64,000 bases of DNA from Dyella marensis (GTDB taxonomy: Bacteria > Pseudomonadota > Gammaproteobacteria > Xanthomonadales > Rhodanobacteraceae): positions 186,001-250,000 of the forward strand of contig NZ_FONH01000005.1 of assembly GCF_900112865.1 (NCBI RefSeq). Reading direction: 5' to 3'. Under the pieces are notes generated by a model. It had not been told where the DNA came from. It searched no databases and saw nothing but the letters and a program-made list of their open reading frames with translations. This document shows positions 46,718 through 55,177 of the stretch, in pieces. The position numbers were made by a program, and so were the translations under genes. Each line of letters opens with the position of its first letter. Position 1 is the stretch's first letter.

Positions 46718-46808
46718 GTTGGGGTGAGCCACAGGCGAACCCCAACAGTGCGATGCGTCCGAATGTTGCGATGTTGGGGTTCGCCTGTGGCTCACCCCAA
46801 CCTACGCC
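46712..46808. repeat. GTAGGTTGGGG-family repeat ending the Na/Pi transporter gene
   Basis: GGCGTAGGTTGGGGTGAGCC ... GGCTCACCCCAACCTACGCC form outer arms, with inner AGGCGAACCCCAAC/GTTGGGGTTCGCCT. The TAG at 46715-46717 is the stop codon of the upstream gene. Confidence 0.92.
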
Positions 46809-46887
46809 GATCGTTTTTGAAGTTTGAATATCGGAGAACGCCGCACGATGCCGGCGAGGCGGTCGGCTTACGCTGGTGACTTGATCG

Positions 46888-46909
46888 TATGGACGTTTAG
46901 ACGTCCATA
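46888..46909. promoter_or_regulatory. Operator-like palindrome upstream of the secreted PHP hydrolase gene
   Basis: TATGGACGT-TTAG-ACGTCCATA is a perfect nine-base inverted repeat with a four-base spacer, 160 bases before the next start. The half TATGGACGTTTA also occurs at 41735-41746 ahead of the mgtA leader. No T-run follows, so a protein-binding site is more likely than a terminator. The binding factor is unknown. Confidence 0.5.
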
Positions 46910-47070
46910 TGATTCATGCTTTCGCGTAGCTTACGCAATAACTTTCGACTACGCGGGGGCTTTTATGTGCGCTGTGTCACTCGCGACCATGCCATCAGTC
47001 ATACCCTTGTCGTCTGGGACTGGATGATGTCCCGGCAGGGGAATCTCACAACCAAAGAGGGTGGGTAGAC

Positions 47071-49818
47071 ATGGAGTGGAAGAAGTTGCTCACTGGCAGT
47101 CTGATGACTGCCGGCATGGTGTTCGCGTTGCCTGTACTGGCCGGCACCTTGCCTGATCACGAGGAATTCGAAACCGGCCTGTACGTGCCCTTCCAGGGGA
47201 CGGGCGCGCGTACCGCCTTGCTGCATTTCTCTTATCCCGGCGCCGTGCAAGGCACGCCGGTGGCATGGTCGGTGGACCTGCTCGACGCGCAGGGCCGCGT
47301 GCTGCGCAACTGGCAGGGCCAGAGCGCGCTGCGCGCAGGCGGTACGCAGGCGAAGCTGACCTGGGATGGCCTGGGCGCTTCCGGCGCGACGCTGAGCCCG
47401 GGCTTCTACACGGTACGCCTGCGCGCGATCGCGCTGGACAACGACACCGTGCAGCGCATCGGCACCGGCCTGCCGGCCAGCGCGCTGGCCGCGGCGAGCG
47501 CCAAGGCGCCGCAGCTGGTCGATGAGCAGCGCTATGACGTGCTGGTCGGCAGCGTGGCGAAACCGCAGATGCCGGCCTTCACGGCGCTGCGCCACACCAG
47601 CCGCACCGGCACGGCGGCGACGATGTCCGCCGCCACCGTGCAGCCGCAGTCGGTCGGCGCCACCGGCAGCCTGCCGTACACGATCTACTACGGCAACCTG
47701 CACAGCCAGACCAACCACAGCGATGGCGGCGGCGACCTCTCCACCTGCGTGGATGCGCAGAATCCGCAGAGCGCCCCGTATGGCCCGGCCGATGCCTACC
47801 AGTACGCGCTCAATGACGGCCTGGACATCCTGATGACGTCCGAGCACAACCACATGTACGACGGCTCGACCGGCACCAACGCGTCGGCGAACCCGACCAC
47901 GGCGCACAACCTGTACCAGTCCGGCCTGCAGGCAGCCAGCACGTTCAATGCGACGCACGCGAACTTCCTGGCCATCTACGGCCTGGAGTGGGGCGTGATC
48001 AGCAACGGCGGGCATTTGAACATCTTCAATTCGCCCAGCCTGCTGGAATGGGAATACAACAGCTCCAACCAGCTGATCGGCGACGTGTTCACCGCCAAGA
48101 GCGACTACGCTTCGCTGTACACGCTGATGAAGACCAACGGCTGGGTCGGCCAGTTCAACCATCCGTCGACCAGCGGGCAGTTCAACGCCGGCGGCCAGGA
48201 CCTGGGCTATACCGCCGACGGCGACCAGGTGATGGTGCTGGCCGAGGTGCTCAACAGCTCGGCGTTCTCGCACAACACCACCGAGACCGAGACCAGCCGC
48301 ACCAGCTACGAGGGCGCGTTCAATATCTTCCTCGAGCGTGGCTACCACGTGGCGCCCAGCTCCGACCAGGACAACCACTGCGCCAACTGGGGCGCCAGCT
48401 ACACCAACCGCACCGGCGTGCTGATTCCCAATGGCACGGCGCTCAGCCTCAACGCCTTCCTCGACGCGATCCGCGCGCGCCACGTGTTCGCCACCGAGGA
48501 CAAGACCGGCCAGATCGTGCTGACCGCCAACGGCCACCTGATGGGCGATCGCTTCAGCAACAGCGGCGCGCTGACCCTGACCGTCAACTACGCCAGCAGC
48601 GCCGGCCATACCGTGCAGCGCGTGCAGGTGTTCGAAGGCGTGCCGGGCAGCAATGGCACGGTGGCGACCACGTCCAGCACCGCCACCACCACCATCACGC
48701 CCGCCAACGGCGATCATTTCTACTACGCCAAGATCACCCAGGACGACGGCAAGCAGCTGTGGTCGGCGCCGGTGTGGGTAACCCAGGGGGCGAGCAGCGG
48801 GGATACCACGCCGCCGACGGTGAGCGCGTCGGAGAGCGGCAGCTCCGGCAGCATCACGCTGTCGGCCACGGCCAGCGACAACGTCGGCGTCAGCAAGGTG
48901 GAGTTCTATGTCGACGGCGCCTTGAAGGCCACCGACACGGCGTCGCCGTATACCGCTTCGCTCGACTCGACCACGCTGGCCAACGGTTCGCACAGCCTGG
49001 TGGCGAAGGCGTATGACGCAGCCGGCAATGTGGGCACCAGCTCGACCGTGAGCTTCAGCGTATCCAACAGCACGGGTGGCGATACCACGCCGCCGACGGT
49101 GAGCGCGTCGGAAAGCGGTACGTCCGGCGCCATCACGCTGTCGGCGACGGCCAGCGACAACGTCGGCGTCAGCAAGGTGGAGTTCTATGTCGATGGCGCG
49201 TTGAAGGCGACCGACACCGCCTCGCCGTACACGGCCTCGCTCGACTCGACCACGCTGGCCAACGGTTCGCACAGCCTGGTGGCCAAGGCCTACGACGCGG
49301 CCAATAATGTCGGCACCAGCTCCACGGTGAGTTTCAGCGTCTCCAACAGCACCACCGCGACCGAGCTGGTGAAGAACGGCGGCTTCGAGAGCGGCGCCAC
49401 CTCGTGGACGCAGACTACTGGCGTGATCAACAACGACAGCGGTGAGGCGGCGCACGCCGGCAGCTACAAGGCCTGGCTGGATGGCTATGGCTCCGCGCAC
49501 ACCGACTATGTGCGCCAGTCCATCGCCATTCCGGCGACCGCGACCAAGGCCACGCTCGATTTCTTCATGCACATCGACACGGCCGAGCCCACCACTACCG
49601 CGTACGACACGCTGAGCGTCCAGGTGATCACCTCCGCCGGCAAGTACGTGACGCTGGCCAGCTGGTCCAACATGAATGCCGCCGCGGGCTACCAGGAGCA
49701 CACGGTGGATCTGTCGGCGTATATCGGCCAGACCGTGCAGATCAACTTCTACGGCGTCGAGGACAGCACCCAGCAGACCTCGTTCGTGATCGACGATGTG
49801 AGTGTGAAGGCGCAGTAA
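47071..49818 (+). CDS. Secreted CehA/McbA-like PHP-domain metallohydrolase with Ig-like repeats
   Basis: A 915-residue exported protein. Signal peptide about 1-24 (MTAGMVFALPVLA). An N-terminal beta domain (about 30-190) precedes the PHP-like domain, with metal-site motifs YYGNLHSQTNHSDGG (207-221), DGLDILMTSEHNH and GWVGQFNHPS. Two 93-residue Ig-like (Big_7-type) domains at about 577-763 are nearly identical to each other. A C-terminal galactose-binding-like/jelly-roll domain (about 768-915, starting ELVKNGGFESG) is the type found on secreted proteases and glycanases. PHP members hydrolyse phosphoesters or carbamates; the substrate here is unknown. Confidence 0.8.
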   Translation: MEWKKLLTGSLMTAGMVFALPVLAGTLPDHEEFETGLYVPFQGTGARTALLHFSYPGAVQGTPVAWSVDLLDAQGRVLRNWQGQSALRAGGTQAKLTWDGLGASGATLSPGFYTVRLRAIALDNDTVQRIGTGLPASALAAASAKAPQLVDEQRYDVLVGSVAKPQMPAFTALRHTSRTGTAATMSAATVQPQSVGATGSLPYTIYYGNLHSQTNHSDGGGDLSTCVDAQNPQSAPYGPADAYQYALNDGLDILMTSEHNHMYDGSTGTNASANPTTAHNLYQSGLQAASTFNATHANFLAIYGLEWGVISNGGHLNIFNSPSLLEWEYNSSNQLIGDVFTAKSDYASLYTLMKTNGWVGQFNHPSTSGQFNAGGQDLGYTADGDQVMVLAEVLNSSAFSHNTTETETSRTSYEGAFNIFLERGYHVAPSSDQDNHCANWGASYTNRTGVLIPNGTALSLNAFLDAIRARHVFATEDKTGQIVLTANGHLMGDRFSNSGALTLTVNYASSAGHTVQRVQVFEGVPGSNGTVATTSSTATTTITPANGDHFYYAKITQDDGKQLWSAPVWVTQGASSGDTTPPTVSASESGSSGSITLSATASDNVGVSKVEFYVDGALKATDTASPYTASLDSTTLANGSHSLVAKAYDAAGNVGTSSTVSFSVSNSTGGDTTPPTVSASESGTSGAITLSATASDNVGVSKVEFYVDGALKATDTASPYTASLDSTTLANGSHSLVAKAYDAANNVGTSSTVSFSVSNSTTATELVKNGGFESGATSWTQTTGVINNDSGEAAHAGSYKAWLDGYGSAHTDYVRQSIAIPATATKATLDFFMHIDTAEPTTTAYDTLSVQVITSAGKYVTLASWSNMNAAAGYQEHTVDLSAYIGQTVQINFYGVEDSTQQTSFVIDDVSVKAQ
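48802..49350 (+). repeat. In-frame tandem duplication of a 279-bp unit (Ig-like domains)
   Basis: Two units beginning GATACCACGCCGCCGACGGT at 48802 and 49081 are exactly 279 bases (93 codons) apart and nearly identical over most of their length. They encode the two Ig-like domains. The few differences are mainly synonymous, implying a recent duplication or conversion. Confidence 0.92.
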
Positions 49819-49827
49819 GCGTTATCG

Positions 49828-49962
49828 CGTCATCCCGGCGTAGGCCGGGATCCAGTGACGACCGCGTTCATGGTTGCGCTAGTGTCGAAGGCTCGTAGCT
49901 TTTGGCATTGCGCGACAACCGGGCGATATCGCTACTGGATCCCGGCCTGCGCCGGGATGACG
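49828..49962. repeat. Mirrored GTCATCCCGG repeat pair, family 3
   Basis: CGTCATCCCGGCGTAGGCCGGGATCCAGT faces ACTGGATCCCGGCCTGCGCCGGGATGACG across about 75 unrelated bases. The arms match those at 26022-26145, but the spacer differs. It lies between convergent genes. Confidence 0.92.
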
Positions 49963-49969
49963 GTTTCTT

Positions 49970-50830
49970 TCAGAGGTGCTGGCCGTACCAGGCCAGCTGG
50001 CGCTGCGCGACCTGGTCGAAATGCGTGCCTTCGTAGGCGTCGTAATGCCTGGCGCCTTCCTGCACGTACAGCTGCTTGGTGGCTGCACCGACCGCGTCGA
50101 ACAGGGCCGTGCCCTGCGCGGGCGGGTTGACGCCGTCGTCGCCGGCTACCACCACCAGGGTGGGGCAGGTCACGTGCGCCGCGTCGGTGGCCGGCTTGTA
50201 GTGGAACATCTCCTTCACCGTGAGCATCGGGATCTTGATGCTCAGCTCCGGATAGCTGTCCTTGTGCTTCTCGAAGAAGGCCTTGGATTCAGGGTCGCCG
50301 AGCACGCGCGTCAGCGGCACGAACATCTCCTTGCCGGCCTGCTTGCGCTCTTCCATCTTCGCCAGGGTGGCGAGGAAGCTTGCCTTCTCTTCCGCCGACA
50401 TGTGGCCGGCGATGACTTCCTCGCCATCGGCGAAGGCCAGCTGGCTGACCACGCAACGCACGCCGGCGTCGCGCGCGGCCGCGCCCATCACGTGTCCGCC
50501 GCCCAGCGAGGTGCCCCACAGGCCGATGCGCTGCGCGTCCACCTGGTCATGGGTTTTCAGCCAGCCGAGCACCGCCAGGATGTCGTCGATCTGCATCGAC
50601 GGCACCAGGCGCCCACGCTCGCCGCCGCTTTCGCCGAAGCCGCGGTAGTCGAAGGTGACGGCGACATAGCCGGCCTGCGCGAACGCCGCGGCGAAGGCGG
50701 GCAGCAGCAGCGGCTGCGTGCCGCAGAAGCCGTGGCAGAGCAGCACGGTGGCGTGCGGGCCGGGGCTGTCGGGCAGATGCAGGGTGGCGGCGAGCGGGGC
50801 GTCGCCGATGTGGACGGTTTGCTTGTGCAT
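49970..50830 (-). CDS. Alpha/beta hydrolase (dienelactone-hydrolase-like)
   Basis: A 286-residue cytoplasmic alpha/beta hydrolase. It has the oxyanion segment LLCHGFCGTQPLLLP, GFGESGGERG, and the nucleophile Ser in GLWGTSLGGGH. The acid Asp lies near VVVAGDDGVNPPA and the His in GARHYDAYEG. A helical cap (about 150-215, EEKASFLATLAKMEERKQAG) interrupts the core, as in YcjY/FrsA-like hydrolases. ATG at 50830 is the first that fits the fold. It stands alone between repeat arrays; the substrate is unknown. Confidence 0.87.
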   Translation of the reverse strand: MHKQTVHIGDAPLAATLHLPDSPGPHATVLLCHGFCGTQPLLLPAFAAAFAQAGYVAVTFDYRGFGESGGERGRLVPSMQIDDILAVLGWLKTHDQVDAQRIGLWGTSLGGGHVMGAAARDAGVRCVVSQLAFADGEEVIAGHMSAEEKASFLATLAKMEERKQAGKEMFVPLTRVLGDPESKAFFEKHKDSYPELSIKIPMLTVKEMFHYKPATDAAHVTCPTLVVVAGDDGVNPPAQGTALFDAVGAATKQLYVQEGARHYDAYEGTHFDQVAQRQLAWYGQHL

Positions 50831-50875
50831 ACGAGATTCCGGGGTGGGGAAGTCAGGATACGTTTCAGGCTGGAA

Positions 50876-51173
50876 TCCTTCTCCCTCCGGGAGAAGATGG
50901 CGGCAGCCGGATGAGGGTACGGGCGGAGCGGTGTACATCACTCTCGCGCTCCGCCCGTACCCTCACCCCAACCCCTCTCCCGATGGGAGAGGGGCTCTGC
51001 ATCGCGCTACGCACAGGCGCTGCGGTTATTCCTCAATCTTCAAGTTGGAATCCTTCTCCCTCCGGGAGAAGGTGGCGGCAGCCGGATGAGGGTACGGCCG
51101 GAGTCGTGCACATCATTCTTGCGCTCCGCCCGTACCCTCACCCCAACCCCTCTCCCGGAGGGAGAGGGGCTCA
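50876..51173. repeat. Family 1 compound palindromic repeats, two full units in tandem
   Basis: Unit 1 (50876-50997) and unit 2 (51051-51173) each read CCTTCTCCCTCCGGGAGAAG, GGCGGCAGCCGGATGAGGG, GTACGG(G/C)CGGAG, a short spacer, GCGCTCCGCCCGTACCCTCA, CCCCTCTCCC/GGGAGAGGGG. They are separated by about 50 unrelated bases. This is the clearest view of the complete unit. Confidence 0.93.
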
Positions 51174-51177
51174 TATT

Positions 51178-51852
51178 TCAGTCGAGCGGCTGGCTGGCGT
51201 GGAACAGCGCCACCACGCCGTGCTGGCGCACACTCACCTGCGCGAAGTGCCGGTGCAGCGCAGCCTGCAGCTGCTCCAGCGTATCGCCGGCATTGCCGAA
51301 GATGCCGCGGCGGTTGTAGACCTCCATCAGCTTGCGGCCGAGCGGATTGTGGCGGGCGCCGTCGCCGAGGATGGTGGCGCCGTACAGCACGCCGTCGGCA
51401 GCGAGATACGGCTTGAGATGTGCGAATACGCGGGCCTTCTCGGCCATGTCGCCGGGCAGGCAATGCAACAGGTAATACAGCGCGATCGAATCGAACACCG
51501 GTGCACCTGGCAATGCGAGCGGCTGCATCACGTCGGTCGCGTACAGGCCCTGATGCGGGCGACCCATGCGCTGTGCCGCCGTGCGCAGGCTGGTCTCGTT
51601 GAGGTCGAGCAGCGACACCTGCTGGTCGGCGGCGAAGCCCGCATGCGCGAGGTAATAGCCGGTACCCACGCCGACATCCAGATGCCGCTTGCCCAGGTGC
51701 TCGCGATAGAACGGCAGCAGCACGCTGCCGGTGGGGCAGCGCCAGGCGCAGCGGTTGGAGAAGCCGAGCACATAGGCGCCGTAGAGCTTGAGCACGAACG
51801 GCGAATAGACGGCGGCGCCGGCGCGGGTGTCGAGCGGATCGGTGGCGGACAT
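51178..51852 (-). CDS. Class I SAM-dependent methyltransferase
   Basis: A methyltransferase of about 224 residues. The SAM-binding motif is HLDVGVGTGYYLAHAGF, followed by acidic motif II VSLLDLNETSLR and DSIALYYLLHCLPG as motif IV/V. The N-terminus TDPLDTRAGAAVYSPFVLKL is a recognisable family start. ATG at 51852 (MSATDPLD) is chosen; 51870 would add six residues, and neither has a good ribosome site. Substrate unknown; related small methyltransferases act on lipids or secondary metabolites. A palindromic repeat sits directly upstream. Confidence 0.87.
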   Translation of the reverse strand: MSATDPLDTRAGAAVYSPFVLKLYGAYVLGFSNRCAWRCPTGSVLLPFYREHLGKRHLDVGVGTGYYLAHAGFAADQQVSLLDLNETSLRTAAQRMGRPHQGLYATDVMQPLALPGAPVFDSIALYYLLHCLPGDMAEKARVFAHLKPYLAADGVLYGATILGDGARHNPLGRKLMEVYNRRGIFGNAGDTLEQLQAALHRHFAQVSVRQHGVVALFHASQPLD

Positions 51853-51881
51853 GCGGGGAGGCTCTTGCATTGGCGATCGGA

Positions 51882-51968
51882 CGTAGGTTGGGGTGAGCAT
51901 AGCGAACCCCAACATGACGATCGTGCGGTGAGTCTCGTTGGGGTTCGCTGCGCTCACCCCAACCTACG
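51882..51968. repeat. GTAGGTTGGGG-family repeat
   Basis: CGTAGGTTGGGGTGAGC and GCTCACCCCAACCTACG enclose inner GAACCCCAAC/GTTGGGGTTC. It lies between the SDR stop and the methyltransferase start, and here it does not supply a stop codon. Confidence 0.92.
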
Positions 51969-51982
51969 ATATGGCCCTGCGC

Positions 51983-52813
51983 TCAATCGATGCGTGTATC
52001 GACCGACACCGCTTCCCAGCTCTCGATATCCACCAGCATCTTCTGCGCATGTCCGCGGATCGCATCGACCGCATCGCGTCCCAGCGCCAGGCGCAATGGC
52101 GTCTCCTCGGCTTCCAGCGCCCTGGCGATCGCGGCGGCGGCCTTGAGCGGATCGCCGTCCTGGGTCTGGTGCATGCCGTGCGCGAACTGGCGCGTGGCGC
52201 CGACCGTATCCGCATACGCCGGCAGCTCCGGCATGTAGCGCATGCCGGCACCGGCGAGGTTGGTGCGGAATTGCCCGGGTTCGACGATCAGCACCTTGAT
52301 GCCGAACGGCGCGACTTCGCCGGCCAGCGCCTCGGACAGGCCTTCGAGCGCGAACTTGCTGGCCGAGTAGGCGCTGAAGCCGGCGAACGACAGCTGCCCG
52401 CCCAGGCTGGTGATATTGACGATGGCGCCGCTGCGCTGCGCGCGCAGCACCGGCAGCGCGGCGCGGATCACGCTGGCGGCGCCGAAGAAATTGGTGTCCA
52501 GCAGCGCACGCAGTTCGGCGTCGGAGGTTTCCTCCACCGCACCGACCACGCTGTAGCCGGCGTTGTTGACCACGATGTCGATGCGCCCGAAGCGCTCCAC
52601 GCCGGCCATCACGGCCGGCTCGGCTTCGCCGGGCTGGGCCACGTCCAGGCGCTGCGCCAGCACGCGGTCCGGCGCCAGCTTGACCAGCGGGGCGAGGCGG
52701 GCGGTGTCGCGCGCGGTGGCCACGACGCTGTCGCCGATGCCGAGCGCATAGCGCGCGAAGGCATCGCCGAACCCGCTCGATGCGCCGGTGATGAACCAGA
52801 CCTTGCCTGCCAT
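51983..52813 (-). CDS. Short-chain dehydrogenase/reductase
   Basis: A 276-residue classical SDR oxidoreductase. The cofactor motif is TGASSGFG (10-16 region), followed by DIVVNNAGYSVVG, the catalytic Ser in IVNITSLGGQ, and YSASK as the Tyr-Lys pair. It resembles the YusZ/retinol-dehydrogenase-like group with a C-terminal extension (HAQKMLVDIESWEAVSVDTRID). It is NAD(P)-dependent and cytoplasmic; the substrate is unknown. The start at 52813 is fixed by MAGKVWFITGASSG. It appears monocistronic. Confidence 0.92.
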   Translation of the reverse strand: MAGKVWFITGASSGFGDAFARYALGIGDSVVATARDTARLAPLVKLAPDRVLAQRLDVAQPGEAEPAVMAGVERFGRIDIVVNNAGYSVVGAVEETSDAELRALLDTNFFGAASVIRAALPVLRAQRSGAIVNITSLGGQLSFAGFSAYSASKFALEGLSEALAGEVAPFGIKVLIVEPGQFRTNLAGAGMRYMPELPAYADTVGATRQFAHGMHQTQDGDPLKAAAAIARALEAEETPLRLALGRDAVDAIRGHAQKMLVDIESWEAVSVDTRID

Positions 52814-52922
52814 GGAAGCCCCCGTGATCACGGTAAAGAAGCGCCCTCCGCGCTCCGGAGCGGCGATGCTAGCGGATCGTTCCGCCGCTTGTCGGGATGC
52901 CTTGTGGCACGTGAAGCGCGCG

Positions 52923-53708
52923 TCAGTGCGACAGCGCGCGCTCGATCGCCCGCTCCGCCAGCGGCGCCATGCGCGCGTAGCCGGCGGGAGTGGGATGCAC
53001 GCCGTCCTCGGCCAGTTCGGCATCGAGGCCGCCGTCCTGGTTGGCCATGGCGCCGTAGTAGTCGAGATAGATCGCGTCGCTCGATGCGGCGTACTGCTTG
53101 ATCCACGCGTTGAGCGCGCGCACCTTGCCGGCCGGCTGCAGGCCGCGGCGCCAGGGATAGTCGCTGACCGGCAGCACCGAGGCGAGGATCACGCGGATGT
53201 GGTGGGCGTGCGCGAGCTCCGCCATCGAGCGCAGGTTGTCCTCGATCATGCCCGGCGTGGCCACGCCGCCGTTGCCGGCGATGTCGTTGGTGCCGGCGAG
53301 GATCAGCACCGCCGCGGGCTTGAGGTCGAGCACGTCCTGGCGGAAGCGCAGCAGCATCTGCGCGGTAGTCTGGCCGCCGATGCCGCGATTCACGTAGGGC
53401 TTGCCGGGAAAGAAGCTCGTCCCCTGCATGCGGCCCCAGTTGTCGGTGATGGAGTCGCCGAAGAACACCACGCGGCGTTCGCCGGCCTTGGGCGCAGCCA
53501 GGTGTGCGTTGTCCTCGCGGTAGCGCGCCAGTTGCGGCCAGTCGGCGAGGCGTTGCTGCAGCGAGGCGATGTCGTCGGTCGACAGCGAGGAGGGCGGCGC
53601 GGTGTAGAGCGGGTCGATCGGCTCGGGCGCGGTGCGGTCCTGGGCGGAGATGGCCGGGGCGGCCAGGGCGAAGGCGAGGGCGAGCAGGGCGGTACGCAGG
53701 GCTGGCAC
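52923..53708 (-). CDS. Secreted SGNH/GDSL-type hydrolase
   Basis: A 261-residue exported esterase-like protein. Signal peptide about 1-22 (LLALAFALAAPAISA). Block I is VVFFGDSITDNWG (GDS nucleophile), block II has GIGGQTT (Gly), block III ILAGTNDIAGN (GTND), and block V EDGVHPTPAGY (DxxH). These are all SGNH landmarks, typical of acetylxylan or platelet-activating-factor-acetylhydrolase-like esterases. The start codon is GTG at 53708. It lies 70 bases after the serine hydrolase gene on the same strand. Confidence 0.9.
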   Translation of the reverse strand: MPALRTALLALAFALAAPAISAQDRTAPEPIDPLYTAPPSSLSTDDIASLQQRLADWPQLARYREDNAHLAAPKAGERRVVFFGDSITDNWGRMQGTSFFPGKPYVNRGIGGQTTAQMLLRFRQDVLDLKPAAVLILAGTNDIAGNGGVATPGMIEDNLRSMAELAHAHHIRVILASVLPVSDYPWRRGLQPAGKVRALNAWIKQYAASSDAIYLDYYGAMANQDGGLDAELAEDGVHPTPAGYARMAPLAERAIERALSH

Positions 53709-53724
53709 GGGCGGGTTCCGTTTG

Positions 53725-53745
53725 GACGTCCGAACGACGGACGTC
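53725..53745. other. GACGTCCG palindrome between two minus-strand hydrolase genes
   Basis: GACGTCCG-AACGA-CGGACGTC is a perfect eight-base inverted repeat. On the plus strand it is followed by TCTTTT like a terminator, but both neighbouring genes are on the minus strand. It could therefore be an operator or attenuator ahead of the SGNH hydrolase gene. Confidence 0.45.
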
Positions 53746-53778
53746 TCTTTTAACCCGGCCGTGCCGCCGATGCGAGCC

Positions 53779-55008
53779 TCAGTCCGGGTTCTGCTCGAAC
53801 TTGCCGAGCACCTGCCACAGGTTGGCCAGTTCGCGCGCCACGTCCGGGCGGTCGCCGTCGCTGATGTTGGTGATCAGCACGCGGCCGGTGCCGGTGGCGG
53901 GGTTGAACGACATCTGCGCGGTGACGCCGGCGTCGCCGCCGTTGTGGCCCAGCTCGCCGCTGGCGGTGCGCTGCCAGAACAGGCCCTGGTCCAGGCCGTC
54001 GCCCGCGCGCACGCCCTTGGGCTGCTCGCCCTTGGGCCAGGCCGGGCCGAACATGGTCTTGTACGAGGCGCTCGACAGCAGGCCGGCGCGGCCGGTGTAG
54101 CCGCTGATCATCTCGGCCAGGAACTTGCCCATGTCGTTGCAGGACGAGTACATCCCGCTGGCCGCGTAGGCAGGGAAGCTGTAGGGCGCCAGCGGCTTCT
54201 TGTTCTTGTCGTACAGCGTGGCCTGCGGGCCCTGCGTGTCGGACGGCGTCCAGCCGCTGCCGCTCATGCCGAGCTTCTGGAAGATGCGCTCGCGCGTGAG
54301 CATGCGGTACGGGCTGCCCGCCTTGTATTCCACCGCCAGCGCGACCAGGGCCGAGCCGAGGTTGCTGTAGCGATAGGTGCTGCCGGGACTGGTCTTGCTG
54401 AAGTTGGCCTCGTTGTAGCTGGCGCCCGGCGCCACGAGGTAGGCCTTGAGGAAATCCCTGGTATCGAACGAGGCCGGCGCGCCCTTGCCGTAGCTCTGCG
54501 TGTAGAACGGCTCGCGATCGACGATGCCGGAGCTGTGCGTGGCCAGCTGGCGCAGGGTGATCGGCGCCTGGGCGTAGTGCGGGTTGTGCACGTCGAACGG
54601 CAGTTGGCGGCTGATGTCGGTATCCAGCGCCAGCGCGCCGATCTGCACCTGCTGCATCAGCGCCACCGCCAGCACCGGCTTGGCCAGCGAGGCCACCGGT
54701 TGCACCGTGTCCGGCGTATACGGCCGTTTGCCGGCCAGGTCGGCATAGCCGAAGCCCTTGGCATAGCGCACGCCCGCGCCGTCGACCACCGCGACGCAAT
54801 AGCCGGGCAGGACCGAGCGCGACTGCAGTTCTTCCAGTGCCTGCTGCAGCGTGGACGGCGTCGACGCGGCGGCCTTGCGCGGCAAGGCCTGCGCCGGCAG
54901 CCCCGCGGCCAGGCTGAGGACGGCGGCCAGCGCGAAGCTGGCGGTGCGGGCCAGCGCCTGGCCCGCGCGGCGGCCCCGACGGGCCGGCGACATGGTGTGG
55001 ACGTGCAT
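53779..55008 (-). CDS. Exported serine hydrolase (beta-lactamase/PBP4* class C-like)
   Basis: A 409-residue exported protein of the serine beta-lactamase-like superfamily. A basic N-region precedes a signal peptide ending near LPAQALP (about 40-43). The catalytic SxxK is SLAK at 107-110, the second motif YSN is at 214-216, and the third appears as HNGGD. Such proteins include esterases, D-aminopeptidases and EstB-like enzymes rather than true AmpC; the C-terminal lipocalin-like domain is absent. ATG at 55008 is used; 54993 is possible. It precedes the SGNH hydrolase gene. Confidence 0.87.
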   Translation of the reverse strand: MHVHTMSPARRGRRAGQALARTASFALAAVLSLAAGLPAQALPRKAAASTPSTLQQALEELQSRSVLPGYCVAVVDGAGVRYAKGFGYADLAGKRPYTPDTVQPVASLAKPVLAVALMQQVQIGALALDTDISRQLPFDVHNPHYAQAPITLRQLATHSSGIVDREPFYTQSYGKGAPASFDTRDFLKAYLVAPGASYNEANFSKTSPGSTYRYSNLGSALVALAVEYKAGSPYRMLTRERIFQKLGMSGSGWTPSDTQGPQATLYDKNKKPLAPYSFPAYAASGMYSSCNDMGKFLAEMISGYTGRAGLLSSASYKTMFGPAWPKGEQPKGVRAGDGLDQGLFWQRTASGELGHNGGDAGVTAQMSFNPATGTGRVLITNISDGDRPDVARELANLWQVLGKFEQNPD

Positions 55009-55177
55009 GGGTTCCCTGTTCTTCCTGAAGCGAAGGGCTCCTGGGCCGCCTAGTTTAGCAACGGCTGGCATTTGGCCGGGGCAATTTTCGACGCAATGCA
55101 ACAAAAAAAGTGCGACAGAGCGCATGCAGGCCCCTTTCGGGCCCTCGCCGGGTGCAGGGCGTTGCGAAAGCCGGGCC

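Noticed and set aside
50876-51173. Regularly spaced palindromes considered as a CRISPR array
   Set aside because: Only two units, compound hairpins of over 100 bases, no uniform short repeats and no cas genes.
53779-55008. Annotation as an AmpC beta-lactamase
   Set aside because: SxxK and YSN are present, but the third motif is HNGGD-like rather than KTG and the overall layout fits serine esterases/peptidases.
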